DNA from: Nocardia brasiliensis IFM 10847
GTDB lineage: Bacteria > Actinomycetota > Actinomycetes > Mycobacteriales > Mycobacteriaceae
DNA: 64,000 bases
Direction of reading: 5' to 3'
NCBI RefSeq assembly: GCF_000710915.1
Contig: NZ_BAUA01000175.1
Coordinates: 1 to 64,000 of the forward strand
This document shows positions 32,075 through 41,723 of the stretch, piece after piece. Numbering within the stretch: the stretch's first letter is position 1; each line of letters starts with the position of its first letter. A program made the translations under genes and the position numbers. The notes under the pieces were generated by a model. The model was not told where the DNA came from. It was given only the letters and a program-made list of their open reading frames with translations, and did not search any database.

Positions 32075-34441
32075 ATGGTGGGCGATGATGTACAGCAGTC
32101 GCTGGCCGGCACCTATCGGCTTCCGACGGTGGTCGGACGGACGGCCGAGCTGGCCGAAATGGGGCGTCTGCTCAGCGATCCGCGCGTTCGGCTGCTGACC
32201 CTCACCGGGACGGCCGGCGTCGGCAAGACCGCGCTCGCCCGGGAAGCGTTGTCGGACACCACACTCGATGGACGTCGCCGGGTGGCGGTCGATCTCGTGG
32301 ACGGCGACGACCCGGGTGGTGTCTGGCAGGCGGTGCTGGCGTCGGCGAGTCGCCTGCTGCCGGGCTCGGCTGCCGTGACACCCGGGCCCGACGCCGCGCT
32401 CGACGTGCTCGTGGACCGGGTCGGCGAGCACTCCCTGGTGCTGTTGCTCGACAACTGTGATCAGGTGGTCGAGCGGATCTCCACCGACCTCGTGCGCTTG
32501 CTCGCGTGCTGCCCGAACCTGATCATTGTGGCTACCAGCCGGATTCCGTTCAAGCTCTACCGCGAGTGCGTGCTGTGCGTGCGCCCGCTGCCCACCGACA
32601 CCGGCAGCGGCGACTACTACCCCGGCTCCTCCTTCGCCGCGGAACTGTTGCTCGACAGCATCGACAGTCACTACCGCGGGTCGGCCACCATGGCCGATCG
32701 GCTGATCGTGGACGAGATCGTGGGCGAGCTGGACGGGGTGCCGCTGGCGCTCGAGCTGGCGGCGGGCACCATCGCCCGGATCGGCCCCGTGCGCACCCTG
32801 CAGCAGATCAAAGCCGGCGGCGAGTTGCTCTCACCCGGGTATGTAGACGTGCCCGCCCGGCATCGGTCCCTGCCCGGCGCGGTCGAGTGGGGTCTGCGCG
32901 ACCTCGCGCCCGAGGCACGCGAGCTGCTGCTGCGGCTTTCGCTGTACGAGTCGGTGATCGACACCGACACCGCCTGTCTCGCAGTGGGCATCGGCGAGGA
33001 GCAGGCCGCGGCAGCGCTGGCCGACCTGGTGCAGCGCAGCCTGCTCGACCACACGGTGAGCGGCCCGCGCGGCAACGGTTACCGGCTCTTCGCGCCGGTA
33101 CGCGCCTACTGCCGGCATGCGTTGCGCGCGGACCCTTTGCGGGCCAAGGAGATTCGTGCGGATCAGGTGCGCCGCCTCGGTCAGCTCGCCGAGACCATCG
33201 GCCCGCAGTTCGAGCAGCTCGCGCAACGCGGCGCCGCGCTGGACATCGCAGGCCGCCTGATCGTGGACTTCCTCGCCGCACTGCACTATCTGATCGACAC
33301 CGGCCAACCCGAACAGGCGGTCCGGCTCGCGGCGGTGCTGGAATCGGCGTGGATCCAGCACGGCTATCAGGCCGAGCTGGAATCGGTGCTGGCCAAGGCG
33401 CTGGAGATGAGCGACCGGACGACGCTCACGCCCGGCGTGACGGCGCCGCTGTGCCTCGAGGTGCTCGGCGTCTGGGCGGGGCGCTCGGGCCGGCTGCGCC
33501 GCGCCGTCGATCTGCTCACCAGTTCCGTTGCCGCATACCGGCGTTTCGACCGTCCCCTGGACGCGGCCCGCACCGCCGTGCCGCTGGCGGTGGCGCTGGC
33601 CGCGGTGGGGGAGCACGACACCGCCCGGGACCTGTTGCGGATGGCGGCGCGCTACCGTGACGAACTCGGCGGCCCGTGGCCCATGTGGATCGAACTGTCC
33701 ATGCGCCTGGCGGCGCTGCCCGACCCGCCGCGGCGCGATGCCGCGGCCTGGTCCGAGATCCGGGATCGGGTCCGGCAGCTGGACAGCACCCCGCGCCTGA
33801 TCGGGTTGAACACCTTGGCGCGCAGCCAGATCGGGCCGCTGACCGCCGATCGCGCCCAAGCGTTGTACCGGGAGAACCTGGCGAACGACGACCTGTCCAC
33901 CCACGTGCTGCAGACGATCGTCGCACTCGAAGGCTGTGCCCGTGCCTACGACGCGGTCGGTGTCGAGTACGCCGAACCGACGTTGACCCTGTTCCTCGCG
34001 GCCCGCCACCTCCGGGCCACGCACGGCATCCCGCTGCTCGGCGCGGGCGATCCCGCGCCGAGCCTGGCGGAGAACCGGAACGCGGTGGGTGAGAGCAAGT
34101 TCCGTGAGATCCAGCGCCTGGCGGCGGAGCTGACCCTGACCGAAGCGGTCGCCTACGCGCGGCGCGCGCCCACGCTGCCCGACCCGGAGGACTCCCCGCT
34201 GGCCGCCCTGACCAACCGGCAGCGCGAGATCGCGACACTGGTGGCGACCGGGATGACCAACCGGATGATCGCGACCCAGCTGCGGATCTCCGAATGGACC
34301 GTGGTGAACCACGTCCGTCAGGTGATGCTCAAGCTCGACTGCCCGTCCCGGCTGCACGTCGCGCTGGTCGTGGAACGCGATGCGCAACTCGGCGATCCCG
34401 CACCCGAGACGCCCCGAATCGCTTTGGCGCGCAAGCCATGA
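32075..34441 (+). CDS. LuxR-family STAND-type ATPase transcriptional regulator
   Basis: Large regulator of 788 residues. A P-loop NTPase comes first: LTLTGTAGVGKTALAREAL Walker A near residue 45, LVLLLDNCDQVVERI Walker B near residue 125, and IIVATSRIPFKLYRE sensor near residue 150. A central winged-helix and helical-repeat region (LAPEARELLLRLSLYES and TPR-like pairs near residues 430-560) follows, then a LuxR-type HTH at about 710-755 (LTNRQREIATLVATGMTN, then ISEWTVVNHVRQVMLKL). Such proteins are ATP-regulated activators that assemble on a signal. The ATG at 32075 has GAGAGG upstream. It is alone on its strand, so its target is unknown. Confidence 0.88.
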   Translation: MVGDDVQQSLAGTYRLPTVVGRTAELAEMGRLLSDPRVRLLTLTGTAGVGKTALAREALSDTTLDGRRRVAVDLVDGDDPGGVWQAVLASASRLLPGSAAVTPGPDAALDVLVDRVGEHSLVLLLDNCDQVVERISTDLVRLLACCPNLIIVATSRIPFKLYRECVLCVRPLPTDTGSGDYYPGSSFAAELLLDSIDSHYRGSATMADRLIVDEIVGELDGVPLALELAAGTIARIGPVRTLQQIKAGGELLSPGYVDVPARHRSLPGAVEWGLRDLAPEARELLLRLSLYESVIDTDTACLAVGIGEEQAAAALADLVQRSLLDHTVSGPRGNGYRLFAPVRAYCRHALRADPLRAKEIRADQVRRLGQLAETIGPQFEQLAQRGAALDIAGRLIVDFLAALHYLIDTGQPEQAVRLAAVLESAWIQHGYQAELESVLAKALEMSDRTTLTPGVTAPLCLEVLGVWAGRSGRLRRAVDLLTSSVAAYRRFDRPLDAARTAVPLAVALAAVGEHDTARDLLRMAARYRDELGGPWPMWIELSMRLAALPDPPRRDAAAWSEIRDRVRQLDSTPRLIGLNTLARSQIGPLTADRAQALYRENLANDDLSTHVLQTIVALEGCARAYDAVGVEYAEPTLTLFLAARHLRATHGIPLLGAGDPAPSLAENRNAVGESKFREIQRLAAELTLTEAVAYARRAPTLPDPEDSPLAALTNRQREIATLVATGMTNRMIATQLRISEWTVVNHVRQVMLKLDCPSRLHVALVVERDAQLGDPAPETPRIALARKP

Positions 34442-34466
34442 CGCGGCCACAAGCGCCGACCCACGA

Positions 34467-35360
34467 CTACGGACCGTAGGTCAGCACCGCGCTGATGACG
34501 AACCACAGCAGCCACGCGAACGCGATCAGCATGCCCACCGCGAGGGTGATCCGCATGAAGGCCCGGCCGAAGTCCATGTCCCGGGTTTCCCGCGGATACA
34601 GCTTCCACGGGCTGTACCAGGGCGCCTGGACCGCGTAGATCGGCTTGCTCGCCTCCCGCTCGGCCTGGGCCAGTTCTTCCGCGTACGCCTCTGCCTGCGC
34701 CTGATTCGGGCCGCCGTGCCACAGCGTGATGTCGATCGGGCCGAGGAAGCCCTCGTTGAGCAGTTCCTGCGGGGCGGGCAGGTAGGGCAGGATGCCGAGA
34801 CCGCGGAACGCGACCGCGACATCGTTGGCCGTCCACAGGTGCTTCTCCTGCTCGGCCAGCACATCGAAATAGTGCCGCAGCCGCGCGGGGTCCTCGCCGA
34901 GAATCACGTCGAAGCTCGGGTCGCTCCACGCCTGCTGAATCTTCAGCTGCGCTCCGCGCAGCGGGACGACGAGCGCGAGCCCGTGTACTGCGCGCTGGCC
35001 GAGCCCGCGATCGGCCAGCCAGTTCTGCAGCGCGAAGGTGTGTTCGCGCGACTTCTCCAGCGGCGTGCGCCGGTCTCGGCCCTCCATCGCGGCCGGCTCG
35101 CCGTTGATCGTCCACGCGCCGTTCAGCGGGATCTCCAGCACGCCGTCCTGCCGCGCCACCAACGCCTCCGCCTCGATCACCACGCAGCTGGTCGGCGTCC
35201 AGATCACCGCGTCGAACTGATGCAGCCGATCCTTGTGGAACAGACTGCAGTTGATCGTGGCGACGCCCTTGGGGCTGCCCGGGTCCTTCCAGGTGCGCAG
35301 CCAATCGATCAGCGCGCGCTCGGCATTGGTGCCCGCGGCGTTCTGCACTCGCACCAGCAT
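34467..35360 (-). CDS. NERD-domain membrane protein
   Basis: 297-residue protein. The N-terminal 150 residues match the nuclease-related NERD domain: NAERALIDWLRTWKD near residue 12, then FDAVIWTPTSCVVIEAEAL near residue 48. In active endonuclease-fold members the last motif is E-x-K; here it is EAE, so nuclease activity is doubtful. One hydrophobic helix (ITLAVGMLIAFAWLLWFVIS) near the C-terminus anchors it in the membrane. Convergent with the LuxR-type gene. The function of NERD proteins is mostly unknown. Confidence 0.78.
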   Translation of the reverse strand: MLVRVQNAAGTNAERALIDWLRTWKDPGSPKGVATINCSLFHKDRLHQFDAVIWTPTSCVVIEAEALVARQDGVLEIPLNGAWTINGEPAAMEGRDRRTPLEKSREHTFALQNWLADRGLGQRAVHGLALVVPLRGAQLKIQQAWSDPSFDVILGEDPARLRHYFDVLAEQEKHLWTANDVAVAFRGLGILPYLPAPQELLNEGFLGPIDITLWHGGPNQAQAEAYAEELAQAEREASKPIYAVQAPWYSPWKLYPRETRDMDFGRAFMRITLAVGMLIAFAWLLWFVISAVLTYGP

Positions 35361-35461
35361 TGACGACCGCCCTTCACGTCGACACTCGACAGCTCACAGG
35401 ATACGAGGTCCGGCGCCGGGTTCGTCGCCCTCATGGCAACAGTCGGCGTGTTGGTGCGCGT

Positions 35462-36916
35462 TCACTCCGCCGGATCGGCCGCGATCTTGCCGCTGCGCAC
35501 CGCCTCGACCAGCACGGCGTGATCGGCTTCGGTGCGATCGGCGTAGCGGACCGCGAAGGCCGCGACCGCCTCCTCGAACCGCTCGTCGTCGCCGAGATAG
35601 CCTGCCAGCAGGCGGGGATCGAGCGAGCGGGAGTGCGCGCGGGCCAGCAGCGCGCCGGCCAGCCTGCCGTAGTCGTCGAGATCGTCGGCGGACAGTCCGG
35701 CGGGGTCGATGCTGCCCTTCAGGTTGCGGAATTGCCGCACGATGAACGGTAATTCGACGCCGTCCCCGGTGGGGTCCACGCTGGTCCAGCCCAGCAGGAT
35801 ATCGGTCTCGGATTGAACGTGTCTGGCGCCCTGCACGATTCGCTCACCTTCGTGGCGTGCCGGGGCGGCGGGCAGATACGGCGCGAGCGCGGACGGATTG
35901 GCCTGCTTGATCTGCAGGACCACTGACTCGCCCTCGTTACCGTGCAGCAACGCCACGTAGCTGTGCAACCCGACGCTGCCGGTGCCGACGATCCGAAACG
36001 CGATGTCGGACACCGCGAATCGCGCGAGCAGATGGCGGCGGGACTCCCGCAGGGTGCCCGCGTAGCGCTCCAGTCCGCCGGTGAACGCCGCCGCCACCCG
36101 CTCGTCCACCTCGGTGAGAATCGGTGGGTCGCTGACGAATCGGTGCTTGCGGATGCCGGTCTCGTGATCTTCCAGATGCTCGGTCCATTTCGCGACCACT
36201 TTGGCGCTGGTGTTCTTGCGGGCCTTCTTGGCGGCCTTCTTGAAGTCGTCGATCAGGTCCTCGGCCTTCGCGGCGCTCAGGATCGACTCGTCGGGCAGCG
36301 CGGTCCACGAGGTCATGAACGGCAGATCGGCGAGCTGACCCGCGGCCAGGCGGTACGCGCGCGCGGCGTCGCAGGCCGCCCGACGGCAATCCTGCTCGTC
36401 GGCACCGCTTTCCCGGCCCGCGAGCACCAGGCTGGCCGCGAGCCGCTCCAGATCCCACTCCCAGGGACCGACCACGGTTTCGTCGAAATCGTTGATGTCC
36501 ATGATAATTTCGCCGCGTGCCGTGCCGTAGAGGCCGAAATTGGCTGCATGTGCGTCACCGCAGATCTGTGCGGCGAGCCCGCTGTCCGGTCCGCCGGCCA
36601 GATCGGCGGCCATCAGCCCGGCGGCCCCGCGGTAGAAGGTGAACGGCGAGGTGATCATCCGCCCGATCCGCAGCGGTACCAGATGCGGCAGCCGCCCGGC
36701 ATTGCTCGCCTCGATGAAGTCGAGCACGCCCGGCCGCCGCACGCTGGTGGCTGCCCGATCGCGCGCGATCACCGGGACTTGCTGGCGAATCGCCCGCCCG
36801 CGCGCGCGTACCTCCGCCGCGGGGGTGTACGAGCGCAAATCGATACCGTTCTCCGACACGATGACTGACGCTAGCTGGTAACTGTCATTCTGGGCACCTC
36901 CGATGGTCGACGTCAC
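35462..36916 (-). CDS. DUF2252 protein, kinase-like fold
   Basis: 484-residue DUF2252 protein. It has CGDAHAANFGLYGT near residue 120 and IIMDINDFDETVVGPWEWDL near residue 138, which look like the catalytic HxxN and DFD elements of the protein-kinase-like / aminoglycoside phosphotransferase fold. The C-terminal half contains QIKQANPSALAPYL and FIVRQFRNLKGSIDP. The start is GTG at 36916. These proteins are common in actinobacteria but no substrate is established. It is not clearly linked with the ChoD-like gene upstream. Confidence 0.85.
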   Translation of the reverse strand: MTSTIGGAQNDSYQLASVIVSENGIDLRSYTPAAEVRARGRAIRQQVPVIARDRAATSVRRPGVLDFIEASNAGRLPHLVPLRIGRMITSPFTFYRGAAGLMAADLAGGPDSGLAAQICGDAHAANFGLYGTARGEIIMDINDFDETVVGPWEWDLERLAASLVLAGRESGADEQDCRRAACDAARAYRLAAGQLADLPFMTSWTALPDESILSAAKAEDLIDDFKKAAKKARKNTSAKVVAKWTEHLEDHETGIRKHRFVSDPPILTEVDERVAAAFTGGLERYAGTLRESRRHLLARFAVSDIAFRIVGTGSVGLHSYVALLHGNEGESVVLQIKQANPSALAPYLPAAPARHEGERIVQGARHVQSETDILLGWTSVDPTGDGVELPFIVRQFRNLKGSIDPAGLSADDLDDYGRLAGALLARAHSRSLDPRLLAGYLGDDERFEEAVAAFAVRYADRTEADHAVLVEAVRSGKIAADPAE

Positions 36917-36990
36917 TGCCGATCGGGGTCGGGGCGGGATCGCGCGTGGTGATCGCGCCCCGATGCCCGCCGCGGGGGTCGATCAGGCGC

Positions 36991-38694
36991 TCAGGTGGCC
37001 GAGACCGGCGGCTGCGCCGCATCCGCCGGGACGATCGGCAGGCGCAACGCGCCCGGCGCGGCGGCGGGCACGACGGCGTGCTTCGGCGCCACCGGCGCGA
37101 TCCGGCGGTAGGCCGCGCCGAGTTCGGGGCGCGGATCCTGCTCGTTCTTGTTGGGCCAGAACGCCATTGCCCGCTCGGCCTGCGCGGTGATGGTGAGCGA
37201 CGGATTGACGCCCAGATTCGCGGTGACCGCGGACCCGTCCGCGATGTGCAGTCCGGGATGGCCGAACACCCGCTGATACGGGTCGACGACGCCCGTGTCC
37301 GGCGTGTCACCGATGACGCAGCCGCCGATGTAGTGCGCGGTCGCCGGGATGTTGAATACGTCCATCACCAGACCGTGCGTATCGCCGTCGACCTTCTCGC
37401 CGAAGCGCCGGCCGATGTCGTGCGCCATCGGGATCCAGGTCGGGTTCGGCTCGCCGGTGCCCTGTTTCGTCTTCAACTGCCCGCGCTTGCGGAACGAGGT
37501 CAGCGAATTGTCCAGCGACTGCATGACCAGCAGGATCACCGATTTCTCCGAGGCGTGCCTGGCATTGAGGCTGCGCAGGAAGACCAAGGGATGCAGCACG
37601 ATCGCGAGCAGGAAGCGCAGGAATCGGAACGCGCCGCCGTCCACGATCGGCACCGACATCGGGAACAGCGCGTTCTGTCCCTTGCCGTAGTGGCACACCT
37701 CGATGTGGGTGTCCTCGGCCGGGTGGATGGAGGAGGTGATCGCGATGCCCTCGGCGAAGTCCCGGCGCGCGCGGCTGACCACGTTGAGGATCGCCTCGGA
37801 GTTGCTTCGGGTGAGCTCGCCGAGCCGGGGCGAGAGCTGGGGGAGCACCGCGTCGTCGCGCATCTTGTGCAGCAGCTTCTGGGTGCCGAGCGCGGCGCCC
37901 GCGAACACCACCTGCTCGGCGGTGAAGGTCTTGCGCTGCTTGCGAATCCACCGATCCGACCGCTGCGTCTCGACCGCGTAGCCGCCGCCGGGGAGCGGGC
38001 GCACCGCGGTGGCCGTGGTGAGTTCGTGCACCTCGGCGCCGGCCTGTTCGGCCAGGTACAGGTAGTTCGTGGTGGTGGTGTTCTTGGCGTTGTGCGGGCA
38101 GCCGGTGAAGCACTGCGCGCAGTGCACGCAGCCGCGCCGGCGCGGCCCGACGCCGCCGAAATAGGGATCGTCGACCTCGGTGCCCGGATCGTCCTCGTTG
38201 AAGAACACTCCGACGTTCGTCGGGTGGAAGGTGTGCCCGACGCCGAGGTCGCTCGCGATCTCCCGGATCACGTCGTCGGCCGGGGTCAGCCGCGGATTCG
38301 GCGCCACGCCGAGCATCCGCTGCGCCTGGTCGTAGTAGGGCGCGAGTTCGGCCCGCCAGTCGGTGATGTGCGCCCACTGCTTGTCGGTGTAGAAGTCGGG
38401 CAGCGGTTCATAGAGGGTGTTGCCGTAGATGAGCGAGCCACCGCCGACCCCGGCGCCGGAGAACACCGCGCACTTGCCGAGCACGCTGATCCGCTGCGGC
38501 CCGGTCAGGCCGAGCCGGGGCGCCCAGATGGATTTGCGGACATTCCAATTGGACTTCGGGATGTCCTCGGCGTTCCATCGCCGGCCCGCCTCGAGCACGC
38601 CGACCCGATACCCTTTCTCGGTCAGCCGGAGGGCGCTCACGCTGCCGCCGAAACCGGATCCGATCACCACCACGTCGTAGTCGAATGTGGGCAT
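36991..38694 (-). CDS. choD: ChoD-type cholesterol oxidase homologue (GMC-like FAD enzyme)
   Basis: 567-residue flavoprotein closely resembling mycobacterial ChoD (Rv3409c). FAD motif VVIGSGFGGSVSALRLTEKG near residue 9, then AGVGGGSLIYGNTLYEP near residue 80. A cysteine-rich insert CVHCAQCFTGCPHNAKN sits near residue 190 as in the mycobacterial protein. The C-terminal active-site region has NIPATAHYIGGCVIGD and ADGSAVTANLGVNPSL, and ends QAERAMAFWPNKNEQDPRP. ATG at 38694. The enzyme is predicted to oxidise a 3-hydroxysteroid or related alcohol, but in mycobacteria its actual role in sterol use is disputed. It stands alone, facing away from the pgsA-like gene. Confidence 0.88.
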   Translation of the reverse strand: MPTFDYDVVVIGSGFGGSVSALRLTEKGYRVGVLEAGRRWNAEDIPKSNWNVRKSIWAPRLGLTGPQRISVLGKCAVFSGAGVGGGSLIYGNTLYEPLPDFYTDKQWAHITDWRAELAPYYDQAQRMLGVAPNPRLTPADDVIREIASDLGVGHTFHPTNVGVFFNEDDPGTEVDDPYFGGVGPRRRGCVHCAQCFTGCPHNAKNTTTTNYLYLAEQAGAEVHELTTATAVRPLPGGGYAVETQRSDRWIRKQRKTFTAEQVVFAGAALGTQKLLHKMRDDAVLPQLSPRLGELTRSNSEAILNVVSRARRDFAEGIAITSSIHPAEDTHIEVCHYGKGQNALFPMSVPIVDGGAFRFLRFLLAIVLHPLVFLRSLNARHASEKSVILLVMQSLDNSLTSFRKRGQLKTKQGTGEPNPTWIPMAHDIGRRFGEKVDGDTHGLVMDVFNIPATAHYIGGCVIGDTPDTGVVDPYQRVFGHPGLHIADGSAVTANLGVNPSLTITAQAERAMAFWPNKNEQDPRPELGAAYRRIAPVAPKHAVVPAAAPGALRLPIVPADAAQPPVSAT

Positions 38695-38869
38695 GACTTC
38701 CTCTCGTCACCAACCGTTCGGCAGGTCCGCGCCGCGCCGATGGATGAGATAATTTCATACTCATTCTTTCACCGACGAGCTGTGGTGCACACCATCGTCG
38801 CACGCGGATATCGCCGAATGCGGCGCGCCTGGATGGCGTCGAGCGGGGTCGGTGCGGTAAGCACGGGGC

Positions 38870-39520
38870 GTGACAACCGAATCGGGCACCACGGAACCGG
38901 AGGAACGCGCCGCCAGCGACGGCGTGCTCGGCGGTATCTTCGCCGACCGCATCCTCACCGTCCCGAATGTCCTGAGCGTGCTACGCCTGCTCGGCGTTCC
39001 GCTGCTGCTGTGGCTGATGCTGGTGCAGCGGGCCGACGGCTGGGCGTTCGCGCTGCTGATCGCCAGCGGTGTCACGGACTTCCTGGACGGCAAGCTGGCC
39101 CGCCTGCTCGATCAGTCGTCCCGGCTCGGCGCGCTGCTCGACCCGTTCGTCGACCGGCTCTACCTTGTGACGACGCTGGCCGCCTTCGTGATCCGCGGTC
39201 TGCTCCCGGTGTGGGTCGCGGTGCTGCTGATCGGCCGCGAGGCGGTGCTCGCGCTGACGCTGTCCATCTACAAGCGGCGCGACCTGCCGCCGCCCGATGT
39301 CATCTATTTGGGCAAGGCGGCAACCTTCGCCTTGATGTCCGCGCTGCCCTGGTTGCTGGCCGGGGAGATGGATTGGGCACTCGATGGTTTCGGACGGGCC
39401 TTCGGCGGGGCACTACTGGTCTGGGGCACGGCAGTGTATGTATGGACCGGCCTGCTCTACACCGGCAAAGCGATCGCGGTCGCACGCGCGATACCGGCTG
39501 TGCCACACCGGTCCACGTAA
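38870..39520 (+). CDS. pgsA2: CDP-alcohol phosphatidyltransferase (PgsA2-like)
   Basis: Membrane enzyme joining a CDP-diacylglycerol to an alcohol, 216 residues. The full CDP-alcohol motif D-x2-D-G-x2-A-R-x8-G-x3-D-x3-D is visible as DFLDGKLARLLDQSSRLGAL followed by LDPFVDR, near residue 65. About six hydrophobic helices. Its place before gcvH and garA matches the mycobacterial Rv1822 (pgsA2). GTG start at 38870. The alcohol acceptor is not certain; glycerol-3-phosphate is the usual choice for this group. Confidence 0.86.
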   Translation: MTTESGTTEPEERAASDGVLGGIFADRILTVPNVLSVLRLLGVPLLLWLMLVQRADGWAFALLIASGVTDFLDGKLARLLDQSSRLGALLDPFVDRLYLVTTLAAFVIRGLLPVWVAVLLIGREAVLALTLSIYKRRDLPPPDVIYLGKAATFALMSALPWLLAGEMDWALDGFGRAFGGALLVWGTAVYVWTGLLYTGKAIAVARAIPAVPHRST

Positions 39521-39602
39521 GGTGCAGCGCCGGGTCGGACTATCGGCCGGCCCTCGCATAGAGTTGCGCACACACGATCACGATGGAAAGGACGGACGGG
39601 CT

Positions 39603-40001
39603 GTGACCCAGACCCCCGAGGACCTGCGCTACACCGATCAGCACGAGTGGGTGCGGCGACTCAGCCCTACCCGCGTTCGGGTGGGAATCACCGACTACGC
39701 CCAGTCGCAGCTCGGTGACGTCGTGTTCGTGCAGCTGCCCGAAACCGACAAGGACGTCGCGGTGGAAGACAGCATCGCCGAGGTCGAGTCGACCAAGAGC
39801 GTCTCCGACATCTACGCGCCGCTGAGCGCGAAAGTTGTTGCGGTGAACGAGGAATTGGTGCAGCAGCCGGAGACGCTGAACACCGATCCGTACGGTGACG
39901 GCTGGCTGTTCGAGTTGGAGGTCGCCGACGCTGCCGGCCTCGACGCGACGCTGGGTGAACTGCTGGATGCGGCAGGTTATCAAGGAGTTATCGGGGGCTG
40001 A
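39603..40001 (+). CDS. gcvH: Glycine cleavage system H protein
   Basis: Lipoyl carrier of the glycine cleavage complex, 132 residues. The lipoylated lysine is Lys65 in VESTKSVSDIYAPLS. The start GTG at 39603 gives the family N-terminus (TPEDLRYTDQHEWVR) and has GGACGG upstream. It moves the aminomethyl group from GcvP to the T protein; gcvP lies 3.5 kb downstream, gcvT is not in the window. Followed by garA, as in mycobacteria. Confidence 0.96.
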   Translation: MTQTPEDLRYTDQHEWVRRLSPTRVRVGITDYAQSQLGDVVFVQLPETDKDVAVEDSIAEVESTKSVSDIYAPLSAKVVAVNEELVQQPETLNTDPYGDGWLFELEVADAAGLDATLGELLDAAGYQGVIGG

Positions 40002-40169
40002 ATCAGCCTTCCCGGTTCTACCTGCACGGGCACGCCCTGGCAGGGTACGGTCAATGCCAACAGATCCGCCGGCAGTCGTTGCCGGGAATCTAGGGACTCG
40101 ACGGCAGGTCGTGGTGCCACAGGTATCACCTGCTTGCATGGATAATCAGGTTCGAGGAGGAGAGAAACG

Positions 40170-40649
40170 GTGAGCGAGAACAAAGACCCGGGTTACGGGG
40201 AGACCGCGGCCGAGACGACGTCGGTCTTCCGCGCGGATTTCCTGAACGAGGTCGACGCGTCGCGCTCCGGAGAGCCGACCGGTGAACAGCCGGTCCAAGG
40301 GGTCGAGGGTCTGCCCGTTGGTGCGGCCCTCCTGGTCGTCAAGCGCGGTCCGAACGCGGGCTCGCGGTTCCTGCTGGATCAGCCGACCACGTCGGCCGGT
40401 CGCCACCCCGACAGTGACATCTTTCTCGACGACGTCACCGTCAGCCGTCGGCACGCCGAGTTCCGTCAGGACGACGATTCGTTCCAGGTGGTCGATGTGG
40501 GCAGCCTGAACGGCACCTATGTGAATCGGGAGCCGGTGGACTCCTCGGAACTCCAGAACGGCGACGAGGTGCAGATCGGCAAGTTCCGTCTGGTGTTCCT
40601 CACCGGACCGAAGGCGTCGGTGAGCGAAACGGGTGCAGGGAGCCTATGA
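40170..40649 (+). CDS. garA: FHA-domain metabolic regulator GarA
   Basis: 159-residue FHA protein that controls 2-oxoglutarate and glutamate metabolism in relatives by binding KGD, GDH and glutamate synthase. The N-terminal phosphorylation motif ETTSVFRADFL at residues 15-25 (Thr16 and Thr17) is the conserved PknB/PknG target. The FHA domain follows: SAGRHPDSDIFLDDVTVSRR (about 75-95) and SLNGTYVNREPV near 112, with the phosphothreonine-binding Arg, Ser and Asn. GTG at 40170 has GAGGAGGAGA before it. Phosphorylation is expected to close the protein on its own FHA domain. Confidence 0.94.
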   Translation: MSENKDPGYGETAAETTSVFRADFLNEVDASRSGEPTGEQPVQGVEGLPVGAALLVVKRGPNAGSRFLLDQPTTSAGRHPDSDIFLDDVTVSRRHAEFRQDDDSFQVVDVGSLNGTYVNREPVDSSELQNGDEVQIGKFRLVFLTGPKASVSETGAGSL

Positions 40650-40716
40650 GCACGCGGCGTCGGGTCGAAGGGCTCGGGGTCATGAGAGTGTGTGCTGTGT
40701 CGAGGGATAGGGCACT

Positions 40717-41550
40717 GTGACGGGCGCGGCGCAATGGGCACGCGGAGGCATGTCGATCGGCTCCGTGCTCGACCTGTTGCGCCCGGACTTTCCGGACGTC
40801 ACCATCTCCAAGATCCGCTTTCTGGAAGCGGAAGGTCTCATTCGGCCGGAGCGAACGCCCTCGGGCTATCGCAGATTCTCCGTCGCCGATTGTGAACGGC
40901 TGCGGTTCGTCTTGACCGCGCAACGCGATCAATACCTGCCGCTGAAGGTGATCAAGGAACAACTCGAAGCGATCGACAGCGGTGCGGCGTCGCTCGGGGT
41001 ACGGGAAGCCCGTGCCCGAGCGCACTCCGGCCGCACGGGTGCCGCGGAGCCGACCGGTACCGGGTCGGCCTCCGGGCATCCTGCCGCGTCCGGCGGGAAC
41101 AGCAACGGTGCCGCGGCGCCGAGGAGGCTCGGCGTGGTGCCCAGCGAGATTTCGCCCGACGATCTGCGTTTCGATCACGAAATCCGGCTCACCCGCGCGG
41201 ATCTGCTCGCGAAGGCCGAGATCGACGACGCGTTCCTGAACGATCTGATCCGGGCCAACCTCATCACCCCCGGCGCCGCCGGCTTCTTCGACGGTGATGC
41301 GGTAACCCTGGCCAAGACCGCCAAGGCGATGGCCGAATTCGGTTTGGAGGCACGGCATCTGCGTGCGTTCAAACTCGCCGCCGACCGTGAGGCCGCGCTG
41401 GTCGCGCAGATCGCCGCGCCGATCGCGAAGAGCCGCGACGCGGGCGCTCGCGCGCGCGCCGAGGAAACCGTGCGGGAATTGGCGGCGCTGTCGTTGACGT
41501 TGCACGCCTGTCTGGTGAAGTCGTCGGTGCGGACGTCGCTGGGCGGCTGA
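40717..41550 (+). CDS. MerR-family regulator (Rv1828-like)
   Basis: 277-residue MerR-type regulator. The N-terminal HTH (MSIGSVLDLLRPDFPDVTIS, then KIRFLEAEGLIRPERTPSGY) covers about residues 12-55. A low-complexity Gly/Ser/Ala linker (about 90-145) joins it to a C-terminal domain of unknown ligand (RADLLAKAEIDDAFLNDLI). GTG at 40717. Its order after garA equals mycobacterial Rv1828. The metal-binding cysteines of metal-type MerR proteins are absent, so it likely senses something else. Confidence 0.88.
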   Translation: MTGAAQWARGGMSIGSVLDLLRPDFPDVTISKIRFLEAEGLIRPERTPSGYRRFSVADCERLRFVLTAQRDQYLPLKVIKEQLEAIDSGAASLGVREARARAHSGRTGAAEPTGTGSASGHPAASGGNSNGAAAPRRLGVVPSEISPDDLRFDHEIRLTRADLLAKAEIDDAFLNDLIRANLITPGAAGFFDGDAVTLAKTAKAMAEFGLEARHLRAFKLAADREAALVAQIAAPIAKSRDAGARARAEETVRELAALSLTLHACLVKSSVRTSLGG

Positions 41551-41723
41551 ACATCCCGGCGAATCACCAGGCCGGAACGAGGTGTCAGGTTTCGGTCGGC
41601 CAACACGCCGATTTCGGCTGTGCACACGCATCGCTGCACCCGTCCGCATTCGCCTAGACTCGTGGTACGGCGAGCTCTGCAGTGGTCGTGCCGGGCGGCC
41701 TGGCGAAAATGGGAGGCAGTGCG

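Noticed and set aside
38744..38764. ATGAG/CTCAT inverted repeat upstream of choD
   Set aside because: 5-bp arms with an 11-nt spacer occur by chance often, and the choD upstream region has no TNNAACNNGTTNNA match.
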